Shown in pieces: positions 18,887-27,164 of a DNA stretch of 64,000 nt (position 1 is the first letter of the stretch; each line of letters opens with the position of its first letter). The notes under the pieces are model-generated. The model saw nothing but the letters and a program-made list of their open reading frames with translations. It did not search any database and had not been told where the DNA came from. The DNA is from Bacteroidales bacterium (lineage in GTDB: Bacteria > Bacteroidota > Bacteroidia > Bacteroidales > GCA-2748055). The translations under genes and the position numbers were made by a program. The stretch spans positions 61,879-125,878 of the forward strand of contig JARGFM010000013.1 of the NCBI GenBank assembly GCA_029210725.1, read 5' to 3'.

Positions 18887-20308
18887 CTAATTTGACAGGT
18901 TCATCTTTCCGGCCATCCCGATGGCCGATTTCAGGGCTGCCAGTTTATTATTCACCTCCTGCAGTTCTCCCTCTTCGGTCGATTCAGATACAATTCCGGC
19001 ACCAGCCTGGTAATAGAGTCTGTGGTCGCGTGATAGGAATGAGCGGATCATAATGGCGTGATTGATATCTCCGTTAAAGCGGATGAAGCCGATGGTCCCG
19101 CCATAGAAACCCCTCCGTTTCCGCTCATAGTGGTCGATCAGTTCCATGGCTCTGTATTTGGGAGCACCTGAGAGAGTCCCGGCGGGAAATGATTCGGCCA
19201 GGATACGGATGGTATTGGCCCCCTCGCTCAATATCCCTGAGACCTTCGATACCATGTGGATCACATGAGAATAAAACTGGATTTCCCGATACTCCTCCAC
19301 CTTAACATGAGAAGTGGTTCGGCTCAGGTCATTCCTGGCCAGGTCCACGAGCATCACATGTTCCGAATTCTCTTTCTCATCTTCAGCCAGTTTTTTTGCC
19401 AGTTCCTGGTCCTCACGGTCATTTCCTGTGCGCCTGAAAGTTCCGGCTATGGGGTTGATATAGGCTTTCCCTCCCGCTATTACAATCTGGGCTTCGGGAG
19501 AGGAGCCAAAAAGCTTGTAACTTCCATAGTCGAAATAGAACAAATAGGGTGAGGGATTTATGGAACGAAGCGCCCGGTAAACATTGAACTCATCCCCGGT
19601 AAAATCCTGGGTAAACTGTCTGGAGAGTACAATCTGAAAGACATCTCCCCTGTAACAGTGCTCTTTCCCTGCGGCAACCATGGCCCTGTACTCCTTGTCG
19701 CTCAGATTGGAGGACTCTTCACCGGAAGTAGCAAAGGAGTAACTGGCAATATTCCTGTTATGCAACAAAGTGCTTACATGGTCGATCTGACTCCTGCCCC
19801 CGTTAACGATGTTTTCAAAAAGCTGCAATTCATTGGTCAGATGATTTATCGCCAGCACAAACCTGAAGAAATTATATCTGATTTCAGGGATATCTTCCTT
19901 TTCCGGGATAGTGGACTGAAAACGGATATCTTCAAAATACTGGACAGCATCGAAGGTGCTGTATCCGAAAATACCGTCAGCCATCAACTCCTCTTCTCCG
20001 GGATAATCGATGGCAAAGGCCGATAAAAAATCCCTGAGCCGGTCCACCACCTCATTTTCAGGTCCCGCCTGTTCCAAACTGACTTCCCTGCCAGGAAGTG
20101 AGATTCGCATCTCCTGGTGATGCACCTGGAATTCAGCGATGGGATCCATGCATATAAAGGAATAAGAATCCTCCTTCCCGTGATAATCAGAACTCTCAAG
20201 AAGCAGGGAGTTTGGATATATATCCCTGATTTTCAAGTATATACTCACCGGGGTAATGATATCTGCCAGTATCTTTCGTGTAACTACTTTTACCGGTACC
20301 TTGTCCAT
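18887..20308 (-). CDS. trpE: Anthranilate synthase component I
   Basis: A 473-aa chorismate-binding enzyme and first structural gene of the operon. The tryptophan feedback site LLESSD lies near residue 35, and the catalytic C-terminal half includes NPSPYLFYFDYGSYKLFGSSPE, PIAGTFRRTG and SFPAGTLSGAPKYRAM. It begins 20 bp after the attenuator T tract. The protein should thus be controlled twice: by feedback inhibition and by attenuation. Confidence 0.97.
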   Translation of the reverse strand: MDKVPVKVVTRKILADIITPVSIYLKIRDIYPNSLLLESSDYHGKEDSYSFICMDPIAEFQVHHQEMRISLPGREVSLEQAGPENEVVDRLRDFLSAFAIDYPGEEELMADGIFGYSTFDAVQYFEDIRFQSTIPEKEDIPEIRYNFFRFVLAINHLTNELQLFENIVNGGRSQIDHVSTLLHNRNIASYSFATSGEESSNLSDKEYRAMVAAGKEHCYRGDVFQIVLSRQFTQDFTGDEFNVYRALRSINPSPYLFYFDYGSYKLFGSSPEAQIVIAGGKAYINPIAGTFRRTGNDREDQELAKKLAEDEKENSEHVMLVDLARNDLSRTTSHVKVEEYREIQFYSHVIHMVSKVSGILSEGANTIRILAESFPAGTLSGAPKYRAMELIDHYERKRRGFYGGTIGFIRFNGDINHAIMIRSFLSRDHRLYYQAGAGIVSESTEEGELQEVNNKLAALKSAIGMAGKMNLSN

Positions 20309-20328
20309 GAAATGGTTCTTTTTGGGTT

Positions 20329-20357
20329 AAAAAAAAAGCTTCCCCCGAAGAGGAAGC
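20329..20357 (-). terminator. trp attenuator: intrinsic terminator in the trpE leader
   Basis: On the minus strand GCTTCCTC (20357-20350) pairs with GGGGAAGC (20345-20338), with one G-U pair, closed by a UUCG tetraloop, then nine T. It stands between the leader peptide stop and trpE, so read-through decides operon expression. A partly complementary GGTAGC (about 20391-20386), which can pair with GCTTCC except for one U-U mismatch, is a candidate antiterminator arm. Confidence 0.85.
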
Positions 20358-20389
20358 CCTGATTATTGTTTTGCACAATGTGTCGCTAC

Positions 20390-20449
20390 CTATGCTCCGG
20401 TCTGTCGGAAAAAGGAGTGCCACCACCAGTTTGTGCGAATCAAAGTCAT
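20390..20449 (-). CDS. trpL: trp operon leader peptide
   Basis: A 19-residue open frame, beginning MTLIRTN, then three consecutive Trp codons (TGG at 20428-20420), then HSFFRQTGA and stop. It starts 20 bp from a plausible promoter box, and its stop lies 32 bp before the terminator hairpin. Three Trp codons in a row in so short a frame directly upstream of trpE is the hallmark of ribosome-mediated attenuation: with scarce charged tRNA-Trp the ribosome stalls there and the terminator is not formed. Too short to be caught by ordinary gene calling. Confidence 0.85.
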   Translation of the reverse strand: MTLIRTNWWWHSFFRQTGA

Positions 20450-20468
20450 CTTTTTCAATTATGAAAGG

Positions 20469-20499
20469 CAAATTAAAGGAAAGATTTCAATTAATCCAA
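20469..20499 (-). promoter_or_regulatory. Candidate promoter of the trp operon
   Basis: On the minus strand TTG (20499-20497) is followed after 21 bp by TAATTTG (20475-20469), one base shorter than the TAnnTTTG consensus. Transcription from here would include the whole leader peptide frame at 20449. Fit is moderate. Confidence 0.45.
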
Positions 20500-20536
20500 A
20501 TTTCACTACATTCGCCTCGCATATCCCTGTATAAAT

Positions 20537-21292
20537 ATGATCCGGCTCTATCTCCGAAACATCTCCATTTTCTTTTCTATCTGGCTCGTAGTCATGGTTA
20601 TATATGCGGTAAGCAAAGGGGTCACGGACCTCGACTTTCTCTGGAAATTCTTTCTGCTTCCTGCTTTTTTCCTGGGATTTCTGGCTGCCCTGAGCACCTT
20701 TCTGGGTAAGAGCATACCCGTTAAGAAGGGGATCAACTGGTTCTTTTTGCTGGCTGCCCTGGCTGTGGACCAGGGAGTCAAAGCCTATCTCTTTTCCCTG
20801 GATTGGGAGTCCATTTCTATTCCGATCATTGAACCTGTTTTCTTTCTGGAACCTACCCACAATACACTGGGCTCCTACCTGTGGGTGCTCCTGAAACTTA
20901 AAGAGGGCTCCCACCTGCTCAATATTATCCTGTTTAGCCTGGCAGGCATCGTCTTCGTTGAGATCTGGAGGTTTTATGTGCACCGAAAACGGAACAGTTT
21001 CTGGATCAATGGATTTATCCACCTTTTTCTTGCCGGACTCCTTGCCAATTTGATCGATAACGCTTTCTGGGGGGGATCGCTCGATTACATCACCATCAAA
21101 CCCTTCTACACCTTCGATCTGAAGGACCTGTATATCACCCTGTGCGAACTCTTTCTGATCACCGAGTTGATCGACAACCGCCTGCTCCGGCGCCTTATCC
21201 ATATGCCCAAAGACGAGAGCCGGCAGCTGAACCGGGATTTCTTCAACTTTGTGAAGAAAGACTTCGGGATCGGGCAAAAAAAAGAGGAATAG
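20537..21292 (+). CDS. Divergent signal peptidase II (LspA)-like membrane protein
   Basis: A 251-aa polytopic protein with about six hydrophobic segments. The order DQGVKAYL (~75), NTLGS (~110), NLIDNAFWGGSLDYI (~175) and FDLKDLYI (~195) mirrors LspA's DQxTK, N-rich segment, NLxDR...VDF and FNxAD, so both catalytic aspartate positions seem kept. It differs in being longer than the usual 150-200 residues, with two extra N-terminal helices and a C-terminal cytoplasmic tail. It may be a second lipoprotein peptidase or a diverged relative with another role. It is alone between the divergent trp operon and the convergent porin pair. Confidence 0.6.
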   Translation: MIRLYLRNISIFFSIWLVVMVIYAVSKGVTDLDFLWKFFLLPAFFLGFLAALSTFLGKSIPVKKGINWFFLLAALAVDQGVKAYLFSLDWESISIPIIEPVFFLEPTHNTLGSYLWVLLKLKEGSHLLNIILFSLAGIVFVEIWRFYVHRKRNSFWINGFIHLFLAGLLANLIDNAFWGGSLDYITIKPFYTFDLKDLYITLCELFLITELIDNRLLRRLIHMPKDESRQLNRDFFNFVKKDFGIGQKKEE

Positions 21293-21301
21293 TCCACTGC
21301 G

Positions 21302-21826
21302 TCAGGGCATCTTTCCATCATTCTCAAGCCTTCTTATTAAGAGATGAACCCTTCTAATATCAGCCACCAGGGAGGTGGCAGAAATGGTGGCACCAGAAAG
21401 GGCATCCACCTCCTTCCCGAGTGAGAGCTCCTCCCCCTGGTACCCTTTAAATTGAGACAACCATCGCTTCTGGCAGATGGCCGCTCCGTGAGAGGAGCGA
21501 TATACAGTTATGATAAGGCCCAATACAGTAAGATCTTCCGAGAAAGCAACACTGTAATCAAAATAGTCATACCTTCCCTTTGCCCGGGTCGATAGCAGGT
21601 ATCCAAGGACTTTCCATTGATTCTTAAACAGGTACATTCGATCCCCATCCATGACCAGGCCTTCATAGGCGGGTTCCCGGACAGGAAGAGGAACGGATTC
21701 TGCCAGGAACTCCCCTGCAAAGATCCCGGACACAAATTTCGCCTCTTTTTTTGTTAAAAGTTCAGGGGCCTGTGTGCGGCCCCATGAACAAATAAGCAGA
21801 AAACAAAGCGTATAAATATATCGCAT
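21302..21826 (-). CDS. Exported FMN-binding-domain protein
   Basis: A 174-aa protein with an N-terminal signal peptide (MRYIYTLCFLLICSWGRTQA) and a C-terminal FMN-binding domain ending in DALSGATISATSLVADIRR. The SGAT-type motif is where ApbE attaches FMN to a Thr, as in NqrC, RnfG and NosR. It follows the porin gene by 16 bp on the same strand, so a periplasmic redox partner of that outer-membrane protein is possible. The start was set at 21826; the longer frame overlaps the porin gene. Confidence 0.75.
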   Translation of the reverse strand: MRYIYTLCFLLICSWGRTQAPELLTKKEAKFVSGIFAGEFLAESVPLPVREPAYEGLVMDGDRMYLFKNQWKVLGYLLSTRAKGRYDYFDYSVAFSEDLTVLGLIITVYRSSHGAAICQKRWLSQFKGYQGEELSLGKEVDALSGATISATSLVADIRRVHLLIRRLENDGKMP

Positions 21827-21842
21827 TTTTCTTATCTGATTG

Positions 21843-23024
21843 TTAAAACCACACAGCCACTCCGGCATTAAACTGCCTGTTTATGCTTTCGGAACCCTGA
21901 TTCCCAAACCACTGAAGATCTGCTTTCAACATCGCACCGGCCGTCAGCTTCCAGCCCAGGCCCAGGGTCAGGTCCCTGCGGCTGAAGCCCGGATTCAGGG
22001 GGACTGAAGCTGTGGTGGAGATTTGTGTATTATATTGCTCATAGCGGATGAACGGGATTAATTCCGAATGGATATTTCCGGCCCCGTGGAACAGGTCATA
22101 GGCCAGCTCGGCATACCAACCACCCAGCGAGCTGCCCAGGTCGCTTCCCGTATATTGATTGTAGGAGGAGGTATTGGATACCCAGCCCAGGTTGGCCTGC
22201 GCACTTAGTCTCAGCCCTTCATACCGGAACCTGGCATCCAATCCGAGCATGGACAATCCCACCACGGATGAATCGGCCGATGCAATGGCCTGGTTATCTG
22301 ATTTGTCAAGGGCTCCATACAGCGAGGATTGTGTTTGGCCAGTATATCCTGAAAAGCCCAGTTGCAAACCCGGCAGGCCAAAATAATTGATCTTGAAAGT
22401 CAGGTTGGGTGAACCGATTATGGACTCGGCCCCTTTTTGCCGCCCCTTTCGGAAACCATTGGAGCCGCTCAGGGTGGCTTCATCATCATATCCTTTAAAT
22501 CCGTTGACCAGATAGAGCTGGTAAGAGAGTGCCGCCGAAGGGAAAGTTCCGGTGAAACCAGCTCCAATTTCGCGCCAGGTGGAGGGTACAATATATGTAT
22601 CCAGGTTGGGTCTTTCCACTCCGTTGAAGGTTGACGGCTCATGATATTCGTTGATAATACCCATGGGTACCAGCATCAATCCACCTCTGAGTTTCAGCCA
22701 GGGGAGTATCTCATGCTGAAGGAAAGCCTGTTCCACAAATGCTTCCTTTACATGCTCAAACTCGATTTCAGTAATAAACTGGGTTTTCCCGCTAAACTTA
22801 TATCCAAACATCAAAACAAGACGGTGCACATCCATGATTCCGTTGTTGTAAGTTCCCTGTTGCAGTAACTGGTTATAATCAATTTGTCCATATCCTCCCA
22901 AAGTAAGTTTATCCTCCTCCTGCATCATTCTTCCGGCAGTATTGGTCCCTTCCTGGCCATGCAGCCAGACTGGAAAAAAGATCATAAGCGCTAAACCGAA
23001 ACATATTCCTCCAATTGCTCTCAT
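21843..23024 (-). CDS. Outer-membrane porin-like protein
   Basis: A 393-aa protein with a signal peptide (MRAIGGICFGLALMIFFPVWLHGQ), a beta-strand-rich body and a C-terminal aromatic residue (GVAVWF). The pattern, with GGYGQIDYN near the start and FKINYFGLPGLQLGFSGY later, resembles phosphate-selective porin O/P-type barrels of Bacteroidota. Substrate unknown. First gene of a pair with the FMN-binding protein. Start ATG 23024; an upstream in-frame ATG at 23057 would spoil the signal peptide. Confidence 0.7.
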   Translation of the reverse strand: MRAIGGICFGLALMIFFPVWLHGQEGTNTAGRMMQEEDKLTLGGYGQIDYNQLLQQGTYNNGIMDVHRLVLMFGYKFSGKTQFITEIEFEHVKEAFVEQAFLQHEILPWLKLRGGLMLVPMGIINEYHEPSTFNGVERPNLDTYIVPSTWREIGAGFTGTFPSAALSYQLYLVNGFKGYDDEATLSGSNGFRKGRQKGAESIIGSPNLTFKINYFGLPGLQLGFSGYTGQTQSSLYGALDKSDNQAIASADSSVVGLSMLGLDARFRYEGLRLSAQANLGWVSNTSSYNQYTGSDLGSSLGGWYAELAYDLFHGAGNIHSELIPFIRYEQYNTQISTTASVPLNPGFSRRDLTLGLGWKLTAGAMLKADLQWFGNQGSESINRQFNAGVAVWF

Positions 23025-23207
23025 TTTACTATATTTTTTAAAGTTAAGACACTGCAAATCTATAGCAAATTCGCTGATTGGTAGAATTTTACAGGTAGCT
23101 TGAAGAATGATTCTAAATAAAGAAACAGCGTGAGATGATGATAATCCAGCACTTAAGGATTTTACACGACTGCTTATTTAGACGAAAATACCTACAAATG
23201 GGTAGGC

Positions 23208-24140
23208 TCAGAGAGAGAACACGATTCCGGTCAGCTCCTCAGAAATTTCCCAGAGCCTTCCCGACACTTCCCTGGTGACCAGTTTCGGACTCGGGGTGTC
23301 GCGGACAGGCCACCCCCGCAATTTCATGAATCCATCCGGACCAAAAAAGGAGCCCGGTTCCACGTCACCGGCAGTAGCCGCATACAGGGAAGGAAGAGCT
23401 CCCATCTCGGCAGTCTGGGCCACCAGCCGGTTGGCCATATTAAAGGATCCTGCCCCAAAACTGGAGCCCTTCATGCGGGCACCTTTGGCCTGTAACTCTG
23501 TATCCGCATATCCGGGATGGGCCGCAGCGGCTATCACCAATACTCCTGCTTGCTTTATCCTGGCGGCCAGTTCATGAACAAAAAGCAGGTTGGCCAGCTT
23601 GCTCATACCATAGGCCCCCCATTTTTTATATCCCTTTTCCCAGTGAGGGTCCTCAAAACGTATTTTCCCCATGTAGTGCGCCAGGCTGCTTACCTGAACC
23701 ACCCTGGACCGGCCAGTTTTTTTCAGATGTGGCCAGAGCCGTGCGGTAAGTGCAAAATGCCCCAGGTGGTTCACTCCGAACTGCATCTCAAACCCATCGG
23801 TGGTCCGCTGGTATGGAATTGCCATCAGCCCGGCATTATTGATCAGCAGATCCAGACCGTCACCTGACTCAGAAAACTTTTGTGCAAACTGTTTTACCGA
23901 CTCCAGGCTGGCCAGGTCCAGGTGCCACAGTTCGGGTTCCACAAGCGCACCCTCCTCCCTGATCCGGGCCCTGGCCAGTTCGCCCTTATCCAGGTTTCTG
24001 CAGGCCATAATTACTTTCATCCCTCTAACAGCAAGCACCTTTGAAGTATGAAACCCAAGTCCGCTGTTGGCTCCTGTTACCACGGCTATCCTGCCCGTCT
24101 GTGACGGAATCTGATTTGTGGTCCATCCATTCTTTCTCAT
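23208..24140 (-). CDS. Short-chain dehydrogenase/reductase
   Basis: A 310-aa NAD(P)-dependent Rossmann oxidoreductase. Seen: the cofactor motif TGANSGLG (~23-30), NNAGLM, a catalytic Ser in VVQVSSLAHY and the YGMSK active site (Tyr-x-x-x-Lys). The long extension resembles the retinol dehydrogenase/WWOX-like branch, which acts on varied alcohols and ketones; no substrate can be named. Monocistronic between the porin operon and a divergent gene. Start ATG 24140 chosen; the longer frame adds 14 residues. Confidence 0.85.
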   Translation of the reverse strand: MRKNGWTTNQIPSQTGRIAVVTGANSGLGFHTSKVLAVRGMKVIMACRNLDKGELARARIREEGALVEPELWHLDLASLESVKQFAQKFSESGDGLDLLINNAGLMAIPYQRTTDGFEMQFGVNHLGHFALTARLWPHLKKTGRSRVVQVSSLAHYMGKIRFEDPHWEKGYKKWGAYGMSKLANLLFVHELAARIKQAGVLVIAAAAHPGYADTELQAKGARMKGSSFGAGSFNMANRLVAQTAEMGALPSLYAATAGDVEPGSFFGPDGFMKLRGWPVRDTPSPKLVTREVSGRLWEISEELTGIVFSL

Positions 24141-24227
24141 AAAATATCCATTTCCAGATAGGGTAAAATACTCCCCGGGCATCTTATTGGCAAAGCAGGT
24201 TTAATATAACACTAAAAACAAATAAAC

Positions 24228-25520
24228 ATGAAAACTAAAACGAGAAACTCAAGAATTTGGTTCGTGGCAGCTCTTTTGTTCCTGGGAACTTCACTTTACG
24301 CCTTTCCCGGCAGTGATAAGGAGCCGGCCGATACCATCAAGTACACATCCTATTATGGTAAGGTAATCGACGCCGAATCAAGCAAGGCCCTTCCCTTCGC
24401 AACCATCGAAGCGCTTGGTAGTAATACCGCGACTGTAAGCAACATTGATGGTGATTTCACCATTAAAATTGAGCGGAATGCCAATGTTTCACAGTTGAAA
24501 ATCTCATATATCGGCTTTCAGAACAAAATCATGGATCTGGGGAACTTTTCAGATCAGCGGTCATTCACGGTTGAGCTAAGCCCCAGCACCATTCAGTTAA
24601 AGCAGGTAACCATTCGTCCCAAAGATGCCATGGAGCTAATCAACGATGTCCTGTACAACATCAGGAACAATTATAGTGAGATGCCCATGATGATGCGCGG
24701 ATTCTACAGGGAGACCATTCAGAGAGGGAATAATTATGTTTCCATCTCCGAAGCCGTTATTGATATTTATAAAGGAAGTTACTCCAATGATTACCAGGTA
24801 GACCAGGTGAAACTATTCAAAGGGCGCAAGAGTGCAGATGTGGAGAAAATGGATACCGTCCTGTTCAAAGTCCAGGGTGGCCCCAATACCACCATCCTGA
24901 TGGATGTGGTTAAAAACCCCTACATCCTGCTTTCCGAGGAGTACCTGAATATTTACAATTTCCGCCTTACCGATGTAATCACCATCGATGACAGGCTTCA
25001 CTATGTCATCTCTTTCAGTCAGAAGGATTATGTGGATGATCCCTATTACAAAGGCCGTCTCTATATAGAAATGGACAAACTGGCCATATCTGAAGCCGAA
25101 TTCGAGCTCAATGTGGAGAACGAGGATGAAGCTGCCAGGCTCTTTATCCAGCGTAAACCATTTGGAATGAGAATTATTCCGGAGAGAGCTGTCTACCGGG
25201 CGAAGTATACCATTGCTGAGGATCGCTGGTACTTCAGTTATGCGCGTGCCGAAGTGAAGTTCAAGGTGAACTGGAAGAAGAAACTCTTTAACACCACCTA
25301 TTCCACCATGTCGGAACTGGCTATTACGGATCGTACGTACGAGGGAATTGAGAGATTTATCGGAAAGGAAAGGTTCAAGAGCAATGATATCCTGAATGAG
25401 AAGGTTTACGTATTCTTCGATCAGGGATTTTGGGAAGGTTACAACGTCATTGAACCAGATCAATCCATAGAGAGCGCTATCCGGAAACTGAACAGGAAAT
25501 ACCTGAGGCGGAACGGATGA
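24228..25520 (+). CDS. Exported carboxypeptidase-like regulatory domain protein (paralogue of the 27165 gene)
   Basis: A 430-aa protein with a signal peptide (residues 1-26) and a carboxypeptidase-like regulatory beta-sandwich (YYGKVIDAESSKALPFATIEA ... VSNIDGDFTI, ~38-120). A long C-terminal part follows with no enzymatic motif I know. That part matches the 517-aa protein at 27165-28718 along its length (MTAFYRES/MMRGFYRET, VISFHQKD/VISFSQKD, a shared MAITD/LAITD and FW...IEP ending). The two flank an ECF sigma/anti-sigma pair. It lacks a TonB-dependent barrel, so it is not a SusC protein. Confidence 0.75.
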   Translation: MKTKTRNSRIWFVAALLFLGTSLYAFPGSDKEPADTIKYTSYYGKVIDAESSKALPFATIEALGSNTATVSNIDGDFTIKIERNANVSQLKISYIGFQNKIMDLGNFSDQRSFTVELSPSTIQLKQVTIRPKDAMELINDVLYNIRNNYSEMPMMMRGFYRETIQRGNNYVSISEAVIDIYKGSYSNDYQVDQVKLFKGRKSADVEKMDTVLFKVQGGPNTTILMDVVKNPYILLSEEYLNIYNFRLTDVITIDDRLHYVISFSQKDYVDDPYYKGRLYIEMDKLAISEAEFELNVENEDEAARLFIQRKPFGMRIIPERAVYRAKYTIAEDRWYFSYARAEVKFKVNWKKKLFNTTYSTMSELAITDRTYEGIERFIGKERFKSNDILNEKVYVFFDQGFWEGYNVIEPDQSIESAIRKLNRKYLRRNG

Positions 25521-25549
25521 TGAATGGCAAGCATCTATCTATATAGCTC

Positions 25550-25618
25550 AAAGCACTGTCTGTAAGAATTGTGTAACTTTACCATCCCTGTACAGTCGCC
25601 CAATGCAGACAGTGCTTT
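25550..25618. repeat. 13-bp perfect inverted repeat upstream of the ECF sigma gene
   Basis: AAAGCACTGTCTG at 25550-25562 and its exact reverse complement at 25606-25618, separated by 43 bp. A promoter-like TAACTTTA box (25574-25581) lies inside, and the sigma gene starts 12 bp after the second arm. It could be a two-site operator or fold in RNA; see findings. Confidence 0.75.
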
Positions 25619-25630
25619 CTAAAAAGAAAT

Positions 25631-26179
25631 ATGGTCCTGAAAGAACAACAGCAGCTCAGAAAGATCCGGAAAGGGGATATCTCCTCCTTTGAGGCTCTTT
25701 TTCATCACTATTACAGTGGTTTATGCGGGTATGCGGAAAGCCTTCTGGGTCTGAAAGAGGTGGCCGAAGAGGTAGTCCAGGATGTGTTCTATAATATCTG
25801 GAAAAACAGGGAGACGCTGCGAATCAGGAATAGTCTTCAAAGTTACCTGTATCGTTCTGTATACAACAACTCTATGATGTACCTCAGAAAGATGAGAAGG
25901 GAACACTTCCTGGAAGACCTTTCACAGCCTGAACCCCGGATGGATGCACCGGATCCCTCCCAGATCATTCAACTGGATGAGGTTTCCGGTCTGATTACCC
26001 AGACTCTGGGAAAACTTCCGGAAAGGACCAGGGAGATATTCAGATTGAATCGACAGGAAGGATTGAAGTACAGAGAGATAGCCCAGAAGTTGGCCATTTC
26101 GGAAAAAACGGTGGAGGCAAATATGGGGAAAGCTCTGAAAGCATTAAGAAACAGCATGGAGAAATATGAGCAGGACTAA
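25631..26179 (+). CDS. ECF RNA polymerase sigma factor (FecI-like)
   Basis: A 182-aa sigma factor with region 2 (SSFEALFHHYYSGLCGYAESLLG ... EVVQDVFYNIWKNRE) and region 4 with YREIAQKLAISEKTVEANMGKALKALR. It belongs to the Bacteroidota group paired with FecR anti-sigma factors. It overlaps the next gene, a FecR protein, by 14 bp, confirming the pair. The expected regulon is the local operon, including the STN-domain protein downstream. Confidence 0.93.
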   Translation: MVLKEQQQLRKIRKGDISSFEALFHHYYSGLCGYAESLLGLKEVAEEVVQDVFYNIWKNRETLRIRNSLQSYLYRSVYNNSMMYLRKMRREHFLEDLSQPEPRMDAPDPSQIIQLDEVSGLITQTLGKLPERTREIFRLNRQEGLKYREIAQKLAISEKTVEANMGKALKALRNSMEKYEQD

Positions 26180-27155
26180 AGATATGGAAATGGCCCGCTA
26201 CCTGGCCGGGGAGATGAATACCAAAGAGGAAATAAACTTTTTAAGTGAATCGGGGAAAAGCCGGGAACAATTGTCAGAACTAAAAAAAATGGAAAAGCAC
26301 TGGAAATATTTCGATCAGAATCCCTCCCGGAAAAAATGGAATTCTGGAAAGGCCTGGAACCTGCTTTATAAAAAGCTGGAATCGGATGGTCTCCTGGAGG
26401 ACCGGACCGTTAAGGAGGATCGAAGAACCTTTGTCCCCCTGTTCAGGATCGCTGCAACCATTGCATTGATGCTTGCCATCGGTTTACCGGCACTCTATTT
26501 TGGAGTGATTCGTGATTTTTCAGGAGACGGTAACCGGCATTATGTGGCCGAAGAAGGAATGGCCATGGTGGATCTGCCCGATGGCAGCCGGGTCTATCTC
26601 AATAAAGGCGCTGAAATCTCCTATTCGAAAGCATTCAAAAACCAGAGGAATATTTCGCTTCTTGGTGAAGCTTTCTTCGAAGTGATGCCTGATCCTCAGA
26701 ACCCGTTCACCGTTCGATCCGGAGAGCTGCTCGTATCGGTGCTGGGAACCTCATTCAATGTGAAGGGGAAGCCAGCCTCGGATGTCGAGGTCTACGTGAA
26801 AACAGGATTGGTGAAAGTATCGCTGGAGGACTCTGACCAGTTTATCTACCTGGAGCCCGAACAATTCGGAGTGCTCGAAAACAAGAATCTTACTTCTTCA
26901 TTACAGGAGGATCCCAATTATATCTCCTGGAAAACAAAAGATTTTAAATTTGTAAATTCAGCTCTTGCAGAGGTTCTTCAGGAACTGGAAGAGTCTTATC
27001 ATGTGGATATTCAGACCGGAGATACGGACCTGTCAGAAATGAGAATCACTACTTCTTACAGCGGACAATCCATCAATGCCATCCTGGAAACCATTGGTAC
27101 AGCCTTTGGCCTGAGTGTCAGTCAAAAAGGCAACACCTATCTACTGAACAAATAA
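26166..27155 (+). CDS. FecR-family anti-sigma factor
   Basis: A 329-aa inner-membrane regulator. An N-terminal cytoplasmic sigma-binding part (~1-90) is followed by one transmembrane helix (~95-115), a FecR domain (MVDLPDGSRVYLNKGAEISYSKAF, ~130-225) and a C-terminal DUF4974-type domain (FVNSALAEVLQELEESYHVDI). It holds the sigma factor inactive until a signal arrives from the outer membrane. The usual partner, a SusC-type TonB receptor with an STN domain, is not next; the STN domain occurs in the following non-receptor protein. Confidence 0.92.
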   Translation: MSRTKDMEMARYLAGEMNTKEEINFLSESGKSREQLSELKKMEKHWKYFDQNPSRKKWNSGKAWNLLYKKLESDGLLEDRTVKEDRRTFVPLFRIAATIALMLAIGLPALYFGVIRDFSGDGNRHYVAEEGMAMVDLPDGSRVYLNKGAEISYSKAFKNQRNISLLGEAFFEVMPDPQNPFTVRSGELLVSVLGTSFNVKGKPASDVEVYVKTGLVKVSLEDSDQFIYLEPEQFGVLENKNLTSSLQEDPNYISWKTKDFKFVNSALAEVLQELEESYHVDIQTGDTDLSEMRITTSYSGQSINAILETIGTAFGLSVSQKGNTYLLNK

Positions 27156-27164
27156 GGCATTCAC

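Noticed and set aside
20196..20471. 91-aa minus-strand frame across the trp leader
   Set aside because: It covers the attenuator and the start of trpE out of frame; the short frame with three Trp codons and trpE itself explain the region.
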